Shown one piece after another: positions 36,646-48,192 of a DNA stretch of 64,000 nucleotides. The stretch is taken from NCBI RefSeq assembly GCF_954871325.1, contig NC_088779.1, forward strand, positions 20,276,846 through 20,340,845, written 5' to 3'. The notes below the pieces were generated by a model. It did not search any database. It saw nothing but the letters and a program-made list of their open reading frames with translations, and was not told the DNA's origin. Position 1 is the first letter of the stretch, and each line of letters starts with the position of its first letter. A program made the position numbers and the translations under genes. Source of the stretch: Gordionus sp. m RMFG-2023 (lineage: Eukaryota; Nematomorpha; Gordioida; Chordodea; Parachordodidae).

Positions 36646-38085
36646 AATATTTAAGAAAATAATCTTATATACCATAATTATTGTAAAATAGATGCAGGAG
36701 ACCGGATAAAATTGATTTAAAATATTTAAAATCCGGCATTTTTTATATATTTTTTATTTTACCACTCACAACTTACAAAATTTAATTATTTTGACTCTAT
36801 TTTGTAAATCGTTTTAAAAGAAAATTAAACATATTCTTAAATGAAAATAATATATTAATCAACCATTATCTGATTTTCCAACTACAAGCATCTGATGCTC
36901 TTAGAATAGTCTACTTAAAAGGCTTATACACATCCACAAATAAAAATATTTAATTCTTAAAAAATATTGTCATTATTTTTATATATAAAATTGAGGTGAA
37001 ATATTGAATTTGAAAGACTTTTATAAAAAGTTTATTAAGTAAAAAAAATGCTAAAATTTTAAAAGTTGCTTTTTTGAGGTGCAAAAATTTTAAATTTTCT
37101 CTTGAATAATTTTTTTATGAAACATTTTTAGAAGCATTTAAGCTCATTGGTTTAAATTTAGAATCTCATGGTATATTTTAAAAATGTTTGAAGAGTAAAT
37201 TATGCCCTGGAACCAAACTATTCATTGTAAAAATTGTTGGAAATTCACCAAATATACATTAGGTCTTTAGAATTAAAACTTTATAAACGATTTAATTTTT
37301 TAATTTGCTAATAACCAGGGTAATTATGACTCTGTTTTACTATTTCTAAACGGTTAAGAAATCTAAGATTTGATACAAATTCCATAATTTTATCTGCTAT
37401 TTAAAACTCCTTATATTAATGGCCATTTAACCGATTATTTTTAAATTTAAATTAAAAATTATTATTTTATCCAGTATACCTTAAAAAGTGTTATATAAAA
37501 AATTAATCATTTGTCGCTGACAAAAAAAAAGGAACATAAATGTATAGTGATATAAAAAGATATTAAAAAAAATTTTCCCCACATTTTGTGGACTAAAAAA
37601 TTAATATTTTGGATATTTTATTTTTTTTTTCAAAAATATGAAAAAGAGAAAAACGTTTTGTTGTTAATAGCTTTTTTTAAAGAAGAAAAAAAATTCTCTC
37701 ATAAATATAAATTAAAAAAAAAAATTGTTTTGAAATATATATTATATTTTTTTTTGTATTTCGTTAATCAAAAAAGAAGAATGTGAAGGGAAATGTAGAG
37801 AAGAGGTGGCAAAGAAAGTGATGGCGGAGCATGAGAAAGGAGGAGTCTAGTTGAAATTTTTTTTCCTTGTCAGAATATTTACAGATTTATATTTTTTGTC
37901 TTGAATAAGGCAAAAAATAAATTAATTGTTGTTTTTAAAACACCACATGAGTTTGGACTCCATCTTTCTATTATAAAAAATTTTGTTGCTATAGAGTAAA
38001 ATAATATAAATAAATTCACCCTTTTTTTATCTCTCATCCAATGAAAGTTTTTTTTACAAAAGGTGAGCAATTGCTATAATAAGTT
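36646..38085. other. Intergenic, A+T-rich
   Basis: Frames at 37586-37786 and 38070-37879 are K/F/I-rich composition artefacts. A purine-rich patch is at 37780-37850. No gene recognised. Confidence 0.4.
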
Positions 38086-38093
38086 ATTCAAAC

Positions 38094-38475
38094 TAGAGGT
38101 CGGTATTGGGCGGATTTTTTAAAATTATTTTTAACATAGGGTGGGTAGCGGGCGAGTTAAAATTGTAAAGTAATTGGCGGGCAGGGGCATGTAGAATTTT
38201 TATATTTATTTAGCGAAATGAGCAGAACAGATTTCAATTTATTAAAATATGATATTACATATTATATATGTTTAATTAAAAATATATTTAAATAAAAGAG
38301 CCAAACCAGCCATTAATTTTTAAGCATTAGGCGGGTGGAGGGGTTAAACAAAATTTATAGATAAATTGACGGTAGGGCGGGTAAAATTTTTGATGGGCGA
38401 GCGATCGGATTAAAAAATATAAAACAACGAGTGGGCGAACTTTTTGGCTAAAAAACCGCCTATTGCAGAGGTCTA
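38094..38475. mobile_element. hAT MITE with GGGCGGG subterminal repeats, 382 bp
   Basis: Ends TAGAGGTCGGTATTGGGCGG and (complement) TAGACCTCTGCAATAGGCGG. Octamers ATTCAAAC (38086-38093) and CTTCTAAC (38476-38483) agree at 6 of 8. Inside are repeated GGGTGGGTAGCGGGCGAG, GGCGGGCAGGGGC, GGGCGGGTAAAA and complementary words. Same family as 57304-58168. Confidence 0.7.
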
Positions 38476-38483
38476 CTTCTAAC

Positions 38484-40496
38484 ATCGAGGAAGGGGGAGT
38501 ACGAGAAGTCATGTCTATATATTTTCAAGGTATAAATCAAGTGGGCATACAATTTTATATTATAATAGTCTGTCTATTGTTTTTATAAATGAATCATATT
38601 CTTGGTGTTACGAATTGATTTTATTATATAATTTTTATTAGAATGTAACTTCTAAGAAAATATTTTAATTTAGGCCTTTTTATATTCCATTCGAGTTGAG
38701 CGGATTATAGAAATATAACCGCCAACATTGGAAGTCATAATCTTTATTGATAAATTTTTAATAAATTTTTTAATATTTTTTTAATTATGATACTTGATTT
38801 TAAAAATATTTTAACATTATAAAGGACCTTTATAGAGTATAGTTTTAGGTATCCAATCATATATTATTTTTTATATTATCTATAAAACAACAAGAGCTAT
38901 AGTTAATAAAATTGGTTCATAGAATTTTTGACTATACGCGTTTTTATTTATTCTATTTCTTTTCTAAAAAAATTGTTTGTTAGAAAGATAACAATTTTAA
39001 TCATGAAATAAAGAAAGTTGTGGCAATATCAATTCCAAATTACTCCCAAAAGTTTTAAAATTTTTATTTATACTTTTTACCGGGTTAAACCTAAGTTGTT
39101 TAAAAAATCTACTATATCTTTATGGAGTAAATAAAAATGGAACTAGCAATTTCAAACTGCTTTCAAATTTGCAATATACTGGCATACTACCAGGACTTTT
39201 TATCCGGTCAAAAACTGAATTGTTTAAAGTCTTTCACATTTTTATAGAAATAGAAGGCGACCAGATAATTACAGCCGAATAAATTACTATAATTGACTTA
39301 AGAACCATTTAGCAGAGAACTTATCAAAACTAAAAAATATTTATTTCCTAAATTAATGCACCCTTTCTGGAAACCCTTAGCACTTAGGCTGAGCCCTAGT
39401 TCGTTTTTTTTATTTTTAAAATTCTTAATATATTCTGAAATGTATTTTTTATATTTTAAATAATAGGAATAAGCAGACCATTAAAAGTATTTAAAAGACA
39501 TATCACTTAATTAAAAATCTATCATATAAAAAAAATGTCTAGAGGGTTCATGCGTTTAAAAATTATATAATACATATGCGGTTAGAATTTTTTTTTATAT
39601 TGGGAAACATGTAAGAAAGATTTTATGAATTTATATCATTTATACCTCTAAAAGTAACTTTTCAGAATTGTATAAAAATTAAATTAATATAAATTGGAAA
39701 ATTTTATTTAAAATTATTTTAAGTAGTAAAATTATAAACATATACACGTTTTCTCACCTGACTTTAACTTTTTAAAAATCATATTAAAATTCTCAAAGAA
39801 TTATTTTGAAGTTTTTTTTTAATATTCTTATAGAAAAACAAAAATATTCTATTATTAATTTAGTATATAGGGTCTCGAGACAGGCAATATTTTTCTGGTA
39901 ATTGAGTTAGCTGTTTATAAAAATCGACTCGAATCGAGGTTTACCAATACTAATCAGGGATCATGCTAGACTTAAATAACAAACTGCAATAAAATCAAAA
40001 CTACACCATAATTTTTAATTAGTAATATTACATTTTGTTCCGAAAATTTATTTCTATTCCACATCATACAAAAAAAATGTATGATACTTTTACCACAAGT
40101 GATTAATTTTTAATAAATTATTTTTGAACCTGAGAAGGTTGTGTCTATACATGAGCGGGCCTAAAATATTTATTAATTTTTTTACAATAAGATAATAGGT
40201 TATCTTATATATATTAAAATTGATATGTAAATTCTGAAAACTAGCCAATAAGATCTAAAATTTTACACACTTATTTTATCAACATTGGTGAGAATAAATA
40301 TTAATTTTATAAATATTACTCAATTAGTTTAAAAATAGAAGTAGTTAAATATTTATTCTGGAGGTATTAAAAAATTTAGTAACTTTCCTTTATAATTATT
40401 TTGTAACTATCATTTAAAAAATATTAGAAAATATATTTTATTAAATCAAAATTGAATCCATCTATTTTTGAATAAACATTCAGGATAAAACATTTA
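38484..40496. other. Intergenic, A+T-rich
   Basis: No gene, RNA or paired repeat ends recognised across 2 kb. Confidence 0.4.
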
Positions 40497-40504
40497 CCTT
40501 ATGA

Positions 40505-42171
40505 CATTGGCGTACTAAGCGGGGGGGGGCAGGGGGACAAATCCCTCCCCCCCCCCAAGCCAAAAAATGCAGATGCCAGATATATTTTTCAAAAATATAT
40601 ATTAATTTATATTTGTTAATATATATTCGTATTTCATATTAAATATATATTTTATTACATTTATTATCACATTCATAAGTTATTTTATCAATTAATTTCG
40701 ATTTCAAGTTTTCCGGCGTATTATTTACTTATTATTCTCAAATTTTTAGTGGCGTAATATTTATCTACCATCAAATTTCTAGTCAAATAATAATTATTTC
40801 TGAAACTTCTGGTCCAATAGGAAAAAAGAAATTGCAACCTTGTCCAACGAGATAGAACCTCTTCCATCAAGCACTAACAGCTATTAAGGAGTTAGAAGAG
40901 CCAATTATTTGCTATTACTGAAATATCACAATGGCCTGAAAGAAATATTTCCTCAGAAGCAAGAAAATTATTAGATTCAATGCTTATTCCAAATTTTATT
41001 TCTCATTAGAATGTATAATTTAATTATGCAACTATTTTAAGTATTACTTTTCAAAAACATGACATTGATTTGATTAAGAAGATGAATAGCGGAGAGCATT
41101 TTATCAGAACTCAAGGAAATTAGGGCTAATGTTGATGAAGAATTTCATATTTTATATTTTATTGTTGAGTCAAAAGCAGAGCTATAGTGTTTAATATTTG
41201 TCTCCCTCGACTTGTAGCAAGGCAAGCTCATTGTTAAAACATTAATATAGGATCAGTAGAAGAGTATATATCTTAGCTGCAGATACATTTATAACCCAAA
41301 TAAATGAATTTTTAATTCATCATGCAGCACTTACATCTGCAAATATTACTTCCACAAAAGCCTCTTTTTTAAGAAGAATAACAGAGGGCTGCAGAAGTAC
41401 CATATGCAGGGCACGGCCCTGATTTTTTTAAATAATTTTTTACGCCGGCTCGGATATTTTTTAAAAAATTTCAGGCTCGGCCCGGCTTTTTTTAAAATAA
41501 AATTTTCAGGCCCGGCCCGGATTTTTTAAAATAAATTATATTTTTTTTTGATTTTTATAGCTAATAATAACGATTTCAAATATAGGCTGTTTTAAAAAAT
41601 ACAGCCCAGCCTGGGTGTTTTTTAAAAAATAATTCAGGCCCGGCTTGGGTGTTTTTTTAAAAAAATTCAGGTCCGGCCCGGGTGTTTTTTTAAAAAAATT
41701 TCGGGCCCTACCGGATATATTTAAAAAAATTAAAATACTGTCCACCCCAGGGGCCGGGCCTGCAGGTCTTTGAAAAACATACCAAGAAGTACAACATGTG
41801 AAAGTATATTGAAATGTTTGGATCTTTTGAATATTCATAGGCATTTGACGACAAGCAAGGATGAGATAATTAAAAAATTAGCTCAATCCCAACGAAGATT
41901 GGATTTTACATTGTAAATATAACATACAAAATACAATTATTCCTAAGAAACTTTTTGTGTAAAGGTTCAAAAAATTCAAATTTCTATTTTGGGTCATTTA
42001 AGTGATTCTTTACATATGATTTTTTTTATAATTCACATTAATTTAAAATTGTGTATTAGGAATAGTTATTAGTCCTGATAAATTTATGCTTGATATTTTT
42101 AAAAAACAATAATATTTCTTAAAAAAATTTATTATCCCCCCCCCATACCAAATTCCTGCGTCACACGCCTG
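40505..42171 (+). mobile_element. hAT element D1, composite carrying a nested element
   Basis: Ends CATTGGCGTACTAAG and (complement) CAGGCGTGTGACGCAG, with exact 8-bp duplication CCTTATGA at 40497-40504 and 42172-42179. G/C tracts lie inside both ends. The + strand has a decayed transposase C-terminal region: SQWPERNISSEARK-like near 40930-40970, a broken EEFHILYF/ESKAEL stretch near 41135-41185, the SVEEY block near 41255, then FLRRI at about 41370, interrupted by the nested GC-rich element (41382-41772), after which the TYLRST and LDLLNIHRHL blocks of the dimerisation domain resume at about 41778-41850. About 85% similar by eye to D2. Confidence 0.88.
41382..41772. mobile_element. GC-rich hAT-like element nested in D1
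   Basis: Starts CAGAGGGCTGCAGAAGTACC and ends GGGCCGGGCCTGCAGGTCTTTG. The inside is a tandem of CAGGCCCGGCCCGG blocks, each followed by TTTTTTAAAAAAATT. It splits the hAT dimerisation domain of D1 exactly where a sister copy (53820-54155) splits D2. The left flank AAGAATAA and right flank AAAAACAT match only at 5 of 8, so its own target duplication is decayed or was altered before amplification. Confidence 0.75.
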
Positions 42172-42179
42172 CCTTATGA

Positions 42180-44761
42180 TGAATATACATAGAAAAATTA
42201 ATCTTCCTCTTTTACTAATATGCAATGAGTTTTACTTCATTAATATTGGGAATATCCCTATTGTTATCTTTTAATGATCAAAGTAGTGGCAAAATCTCAT
42301 GTATAATAATCATGAAGGTGCCTGCTATCATAATTAGATAATGTGTTGGAAAATCGAAGATACAGATCTATTCAGATTTATGTTCTATAACGTTTACTAA
42401 CTGGGGTAACATTTATGCGCTAAAGAGTTAAATTTTTATATATGATCAAATACTAAAAAATATATAGAGGCGGAAATGAATAATATTGATATATATTTTG
42501 GGTAAATATAAATTAACCATTAGAGTTTAATATCCTAAAAAATCCAAGGGTTCGCAAGAACCTCCCCCCCCCCCTCCCGTATCCCCTACTAAATAAATAT
42601 TAAACTCTTTCTAGCGTGAAATCTTTTTTTTTCTATCTTATAATTATAATTATTTCAGCATTATTTTATAATTATACTATTTATTTTCTGAATCAACCTG
42701 TCACACTGTCCTGCCTAACTAACATTAGATATTATATATTATTATTATAGAAAAAAGGCAAAATATATATGTTTTTAAATATAATAAAAACCTTAAAAAA
42801 ATTAAATTATATATTTAAAAAAATGTTTAAATAAAAACAGAAAATATCCACTTGAAAAATTTTCTTTATCACAATAAAACGTATTTATTATTATTATTAT
42901 GTAACTGGCGTCAACTTCTTAATCAACTCGTCTAACCCTTAATAATGTATTATATTATTATACGTGTTTTTGTTTTAATTATCTCATTTACCTTTATTAG
43001 ACACAATACACATAATATAATATTATAAATATAAAGAGAAGTAACAGTAAAAATAAAGGTAAAAGTAAAATTACATTTAAAAAAAATTAAATAAGTGGCC
43101 CTTTTGTTATTTAAATTGTATTCACTGGTGTATCACAATAGTTCTAATAATATATGTTTGTTTTTGGTATCTCTTAAAAGTAAAAGAAGAAAATAGAAAA
43201 AAGTAAGCTTATTACATCACTATGATTTAAGGAACAAATTTTTGATATTTTTTTAAAAACTTATATACACTTATTTATGAGATATTTGTTGTCACGATCA
43301 AAAGTCATGGGTTTTTTTCTTTCCTTCAAAACTTATACTAATAAAAACACTTCTTTAGTTTAAAAAATATATATTATATTATATATATATATATATATAT
43401 ATACTTTAATTTATTAAAAAATTGTAGTTTAGGTTCAATTCTCTATAAAAGCTTCTTAAAATATTAAATTCTTTTTAAAATAAATATTTTTATTTTAATG
43501 CACTTATATGCAATATATACTTATTTAGTTTAAGCATTTAAATTATAGCAAGGTTATAATAAAATGCATATCTCATAAAAAATTATCCAATTCTAAAATA
43601 GCTTGCCAAATATATATAAACTAATATTATTTATATTAGTTAATTCCACAATCCTAGAATTGTAACATTCTTTTTCAGATATTTATTTAATAAAATAATT
43701 CGTCGCAAATCACATTTTTAAAGTTATGTTAAGGAGGTATATTGGCATTGGCTTAGGTGAATGTAAAAGTCCCTATTTGTATATCTCTGCGCAAATACAA
43801 AATCTATACAGTAAACAAACAGAAACCTAGTTGATGGACAAAAATATGCTTCAGAAGAGACTTATTTAATTTAAACATGAAATATTTAATAGGCCAGCAA
43901 ACTTAAATCAATCATATTTTTTAAACCTTTTTACATGTTAAGGGATAAACTCTAAAATTTGTAAAAATTCTGTTGGAAGGATTGTATTCTGAAAACCTGG
44001 TTTCCAAATGTGTTACCTCTTTATTTTTAGTCTGTCCTCTTTAATAGAAGATAAATCTTTTTTATGTATAATATATTCATATTTTTATAATATTAATAAT
44101 ACTAAATTTATTTGCAAAATTCTAAACATGTCCATCATATTTATGATATACAAAAAAAACATAACATTATATTTTTTTGTGACTCGAAAGATATTATATT
44201 CTACTAAAGTTAATAAAAAATTTATAAAATATGCTTTTCATTTTGACATTTTTTTTATAATATATTTTTTATTTCCCAAATTATTTTTCCATTTTTTTTA
44301 AAAAAAAGAGAAAACTTATATAATAATAATTTATTCATAAAATGGTAATAAATAATATAAAATTATATTAAATATTATAAAGGTGTTTAATATATCATTA
44401 ATAAATATATTAATTGAAGTTTAGTTGTAAAAAAATATAATAAATATTAAACCAGATTTTATTTTTGTCATAATTAAAATATGGAATTTTGTTTGTAAAG
44501 TGAATTTTATGTATTGTTGTATATAATTAAAACAATTAAAAAATAATAATAAATTTTTTTAACTTAGTAAGCTTTAAAAATAATTGAAAGTAATATTAAA
44601 ATAAAATTCCATTCGGGTCAAATATAAAGCTGGCTAATTTAAAATTACATTTAAAAAACTTATATTTATAAAAAATACAATAATTATAAAAAAATTTAGA
44701 CATAAATGGGGTTACAAATAGTTGTGTCCCCTAACATTTTAAACAAAGCAAAAAAGGAGAA
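42180..44761. other. Upstream region of the Distal-less gene
   Basis: About 2.6 kb without a recognisable transposon. It includes a short C run (42563-42576), a TA microsatellite near 43370-43404 and a less A+T-rich patch at about 43735-43830 that could be regulatory; this is inference from composition only. The 97-codon frame at 44008-44301 is F/I/Y/K-rich and unlikely to be a protein. No promoter element can be singled out because TATA-like words are everywhere. Confidence 0.45.
43366..43405. repeat. TA dinucleotide microsatellite
   Basis: An almost pure TATATA tract of about 40 bp, roughly 1.4 kb upstream of the Dll start codon. Confidence 0.7.
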
Positions 44762-47700
44762 ATGAACATAGGAATGATGAATAATCAAAGTCTGTACGAA
44801 CCAATCGTTGTTCAAAGTATAGAAAATAATCCGACGCTCTCGTTAGACAATAAATACGGTCAACAACCAGCGAAAGATGTGTCCATTAATAATATTAATA
44901 ATAACTTCGGTAATATCAAGTTCAAAAGTGATCCGATCATCTTGCAAAACGATAATTTCATGCAATACCCTTATCAAAATTACGGCAGTTCGACCAATTC
45001 TTTCGACTATAATTCCTACGGTGGACCGTTCGACAGTCATCTTGATGTACCACAGATGATATCTAAGAGCGACAAATCGGAACTATTTCATATCAAGGAT
45101 ATGATGAATCGAAAATTTTCGGAAGGCAACGAAACGCACCACGATTTTCGCAAAAATATTTCGGATGAAACGAAATATTATCATACCATATCCCATCATC
45201 ATTATCAAAATCAATTAGATCCCCTGACAGAACCACCGCCGACCCTAAAAAATAATTTTGCCAATTCTACCGTTCCTCAAGAATTGGGCTATAAAAATGA
45301 CCACAATGGCTATGACATTAATTCTTTTAAAGACCAAAATGGAATCTATTCTAATCACTTACCCAATGGACCTTACTTCGGCCTGAATTATAGACATAAT
45401 GTTCAACACAAATTTCCAGGATTCAATAATAACTTCCCATCCACCACGACCTTATATAATTATAACTTAGGCCATACTAACGGTCTCAAACAAAAGTCGG
45501 ACTTCAAAAATAAATCTCGTTACGATTGTTTTGCTGATTCTAACATCGTATATTCACAAGATAACTTCCATTCCAACAAAAATCTCGTCAATAACCATAT
45601 CATTCATCAAGTATCACCGAACGATAAATATCAACCTTACAATCCAACTAATGGTATTTATAATTCTCCTTATCACAAAGTAACAAACGTTCCGTATTCG
45701 CTTCCTCAAATCTCCACGGCTACTAAGCATCATAAATCTGAAGTAACTACTAAGAACGATTCATTTGATGTGAAGCATTCAGTGCAACTCGAGAGTAATA
45801 TAGTTCAGAAGGATTTAAACAATTCTTATCTGACCGGTGATCAAAGTTTATCCAACAATTATGAATCCTTAGATCTAAGTGAGTTAAGCTTCTTGTTTTA
45901 AAAATAAATTATATTCACACTTATGTAAATTATTTATAATACTAAACGAAAAAATAAATAATTCAATTATTAGATGAAGAAAAGCCCAAAATCAATAACA
46001 AGCATAAAAAATTGAGGAAACCCCGAACAATATATTCCAGTATCCAATTACAACAATTAAATAGAAGATTTCAGAGAACCCAATACCTCGCTTTACCTGA
46101 AAGAGCTGAATTGGCGGCTACATTAGGATTGACCCAAACACAGGTTTATAAATAGCTATCTATAAATATAACCATAATTTAATTATATATATTTAGAAAA
46201 ATTAAAAGTTTTTTAAAAAAAGTGTAAATAAATCTTTCCCTTTTTTTAACGAAATTATTTATATAACTGGGTGGCACAAAAAAAACGTTACGTTTCAATA
46301 AGACTAATTTATTTTTGGAATTTGATCAAGTCGGTTTTTGAAAAATTAAGATCAAAGATGCTAAAATTTGACAAAATATAACTCAAAACTTTCGATTAAT
46401 TTATTCCAAAATAGACTAGATGGGATTTTGTTGTATTATAGCCGAACCCTAGCCCTTTTTAAACATATTTCCCAATCATAAATTAAAATACAATACAAGA
46501 TATTTGAGTTATTAAACGCCCTTTTAACATCCAAAAAAAATTAAGCTTATTGTAAAAAAAATGTTATCAAAAGAAGTTCTTATTCTGATAAAATGAGAGA
46601 AGCAAAAGAAAAATTGGAATGCATCAAATTTGATCCTAAATTTCCTAAAATAGTGAAATCGTGCAGTTCATACTTATTCGGAAAACTAAATTTATTATAT
46701 TATCAAGGTGTGGAACGAATTAAAAACTTCAAATCTTTAGTCAAACTTGAAAGAAAAATTTTGCTTGTGTTTTGCCTTAAAATTGATGGTTTAGAAAATA
46801 TTTTATTACAGTGTTCAGCTACAATTCAACATAATTGGAACCTCTCTTGCCCGTTTTTAAGAAAAAAATGGCACTTGAGTTATTTTTTGTCAAATTTTAG
46901 TACTTTTTATCTCAGTTTTCTTAAAAATGAATAAATCAAATTTTTATAAATTCTATGGATATTAAGTCCCATACATTCTTTAAAATATGGAATATGATTC
47001 TTGAAAAAGAGTAATTTTTAGGGTAATAAGGATTTCAAAACTAGATTTTTTTGAGTCACCTAGAATATTGGCTAGAAAAGTAAGTATATAAAAATCTCTG
47101 TAGGTAAAAAGTCCTACAATTCTAGTCCTTCTTCTTAGTGTGTCCAGATAAGAACTATTTTTAAATGGTTAAATAATGTAAGTTTCCTTATTATTTTAAG
47201 ATCACTAATATTTTTTTAAACAGGTCAAAATATGGTTCCAGAATCGGAGATCTAAATACAAGAAAATCATTAAACACAACCCTTCTAGATCCGATGATTC
47301 TCCGTCTTCCGATATTAATGAGGATTCGGAGGAAATGAAGAATATTCACGATGCATCATCTCCCATTTCCTCTTCCGATCATCTTAACGCGTCCTCTGAC
47401 AATTATAACGATTTTGATAATTCTAATAACAACTTAACGCAAATGAATCAAATTAATCCATTTCAAAACCGCGAACAGGGATTACACCCAAACGCTGCTT
47501 ACAGCCATTATCCCCCATTCGTTTATAACAATAACAGGCCAGAATATGCCAATGACAACATTGAATACAATAAAGAAATTTCACCAGATACCGTCACAAA
47601 CGTTATGGGTTCGCCACCTTTTTCGCTTTACAACATCGATTGTGCAAGAAATCACGTTAATGAAAACATATTGGCGAATATGGATGGTAACAAATACTCT

Positions 47701-48192
47701 ATGGGTTCTCCCGTCAACTCATTACTCTTAAATCAAAATCAAACTTTTCCAAAACTAGATAGAATAATGTACGCACCAAACATCACAGATAACCCTAAAA
47801 ACTGTGTAGCGAGATATGATCCGATGAGCTCCATGGTTCAATACGATCATCATAGCCTTCCCAAGTCTCTGACCAACGATAAAAGGATCATTGCTTGTAA
47901 TATGTCAAATCTAACTACTAATATATCCAATCAAAATACTATAGTCGAACACCAAATAATCAAGAAAGAGCGGATTTTAAACTCTGACAGCTTAAGTAAT
48001 AATAACGCGCATGATAATAGTTATGATTTAGCCGCCCTAAACGAATCATCATCACTTACGGATACTTCCCTAAATTCGTTGGAAATCAACGAGGCCTGTA
48101 ACCAGGATGTGAGGAATTATACCATTCACGAACAGCAAGAAGATTATATTCTGCAAAATAATCGCATGATAAGAGATCTCAAAGCTAACTAA
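44762..48192 (+). CDS. Dll: Distal-less (Dlx) homeobox transcription factor, three exons
   Basis: Coding exons 44762-45878, 45974-46143 and 47224-48192 join in frame to 751 codons. The homeodomain (about residues 386-445) reads [57 protein letters not shown], the Dll/Dlx signature; Q50 and N51 are present. Dll proteins are nuclear DNA-binding regulators of appendage, sensory and neural development. Donor GTGAGT at 45879 and acceptor TTAG before 45974; donor CAG/GTTTAT at 46143/46144 and acceptor ACAG before 47224. The second intron lies between homeodomain residues 44 and 45, as in other Dll/Dlx genes. Start choice: an in-frame TAA at 44732-44734 and no ATG between. At 751 residues it is about twice the usual Dll length; the added sequence is N/S/Y/H-rich low complexity on both sides, with no other domain seen. 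The exon 2 acceptor could also be the AG at 45978-45979, in frame. Confidence 0.93.
45974..46143 (+). CDS. Dll: Dll exon 2: first 44 residues of the homeodomain
   Basis: A 170-bp exon too short to stand out as an open frame. It encodes residues 373-429 (the first codon is split with exon 1): a basic leader [16 protein letters not shown], then helices 1 and 2 and the start of helix 3, ending in TQTQ. The upstream intron is only 95 bp (45879-45973), the downstream one 1080 bp. Exon phase is 1 at its start and 0 at its end, matching exon 3 exactly. Confidence 0.92.
46267..47063. mobile_element. Long inverted-repeat DNA element (MITE) inside Dll intron 2
   Basis: About 797 bp of the 1080-bp intron. 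Outer ends CTGGGTGGCACAAAAAAA and (complement) CTAGGTGACTCAAAAAAA. The homology continues inward: CTAAAATTTGACAAAATATAA and ACTCAAA on the left match CTAAAATTTGACAAAAAATAA and ACTCAAG on the right arm; further in, GTTGTATTATAGCCGAACCC matches GTTGAATTGTAGCTGAACAC. The arms span about 190 and 250 bp, roughly 70-75% alike by eye. TA flanks are possible on both sides, suggesting Tc1/mariner-type movement, but the exact boundary is unclear. The 113-codon frame at 46593-46934 lies mostly in the centre and is not recognisable. Confidence 0.75.
47224..48192 (+). CDS. Dll: Dll exon 3: recognition helix and C-terminal region
   Basis: Starts at [17 protein letters not shown], the recognition helix, and continues to a TAA at 48190-48192. 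After the homeodomain comes an acidic, serine-rich segment ([15 protein letters not shown]), then about 280 residues rich in N, S, Y and P with a glutamine/acidic patch ([10 protein letters not shown]) near the end. I recognise no conserved domain after the homeodomain. The first in-exon methionine (47335) is not the start, since the frame is open through the splice acceptor. Confidence 0.92.
   Translation, partial: VKIWFQNRRSKYKKIIKHNPSRSDDSPSSDINEDSEEMKNIHDASSPISSSDHLNASSDNYNDFDNSNNNLTQMNQINPFQNREQGLHPNAAYSHYPPFVYNNNRPEYANDNIEYNKEISPDTVTNVMGSPPFSLYNIDCARNHVNENILANMDGNKYSMGSPVNSLLLNQNQTFPKLDRIMYAPNITDNPKNCVARYDPMSSMVQYDHHSLPKSLTNDKRIIACNMSNLTTNISNQNTIVEHQIIKKERILNSDSLSNNNAHDNSYDLAALNESSSLTDTSLNSLEINEACNQDVRNYTIHEQQEDYILQNNRMIRDLKAN

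Noticed and set aside
41536-41844. A 102-codon proline/glycine-rich frame on the minus strand
   Set aside because: It reads through the GC-rich nested element in D1; the repeated PGP motifs come from the CCCGG tandem blocks.
44008-44301. A 97-codon frame upstream of Dll
   Set aside because: F, I, Y and K make up most of it, as expected from A+T-rich DNA; no domain and no good start context.
44843-45059. Two open frames, one on each strand, overlapping Dll exon 1
   Set aside because: They are other-frame readings of the Dll exon, with composition set by its Asn codons.
46593-46934. A 113-codon frame inside Dll intron 2
   Set aside because: Lies within the palindromic transposon, has no recognised domain and no sign of being a retained exon. 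The splice sites around it give a perfect Dll homeodomain without it.
47546-47731. A 61-codon frame within Dll exon 3
   Set aside because: Shifted frame of the Dll coding sequence, no independent support.
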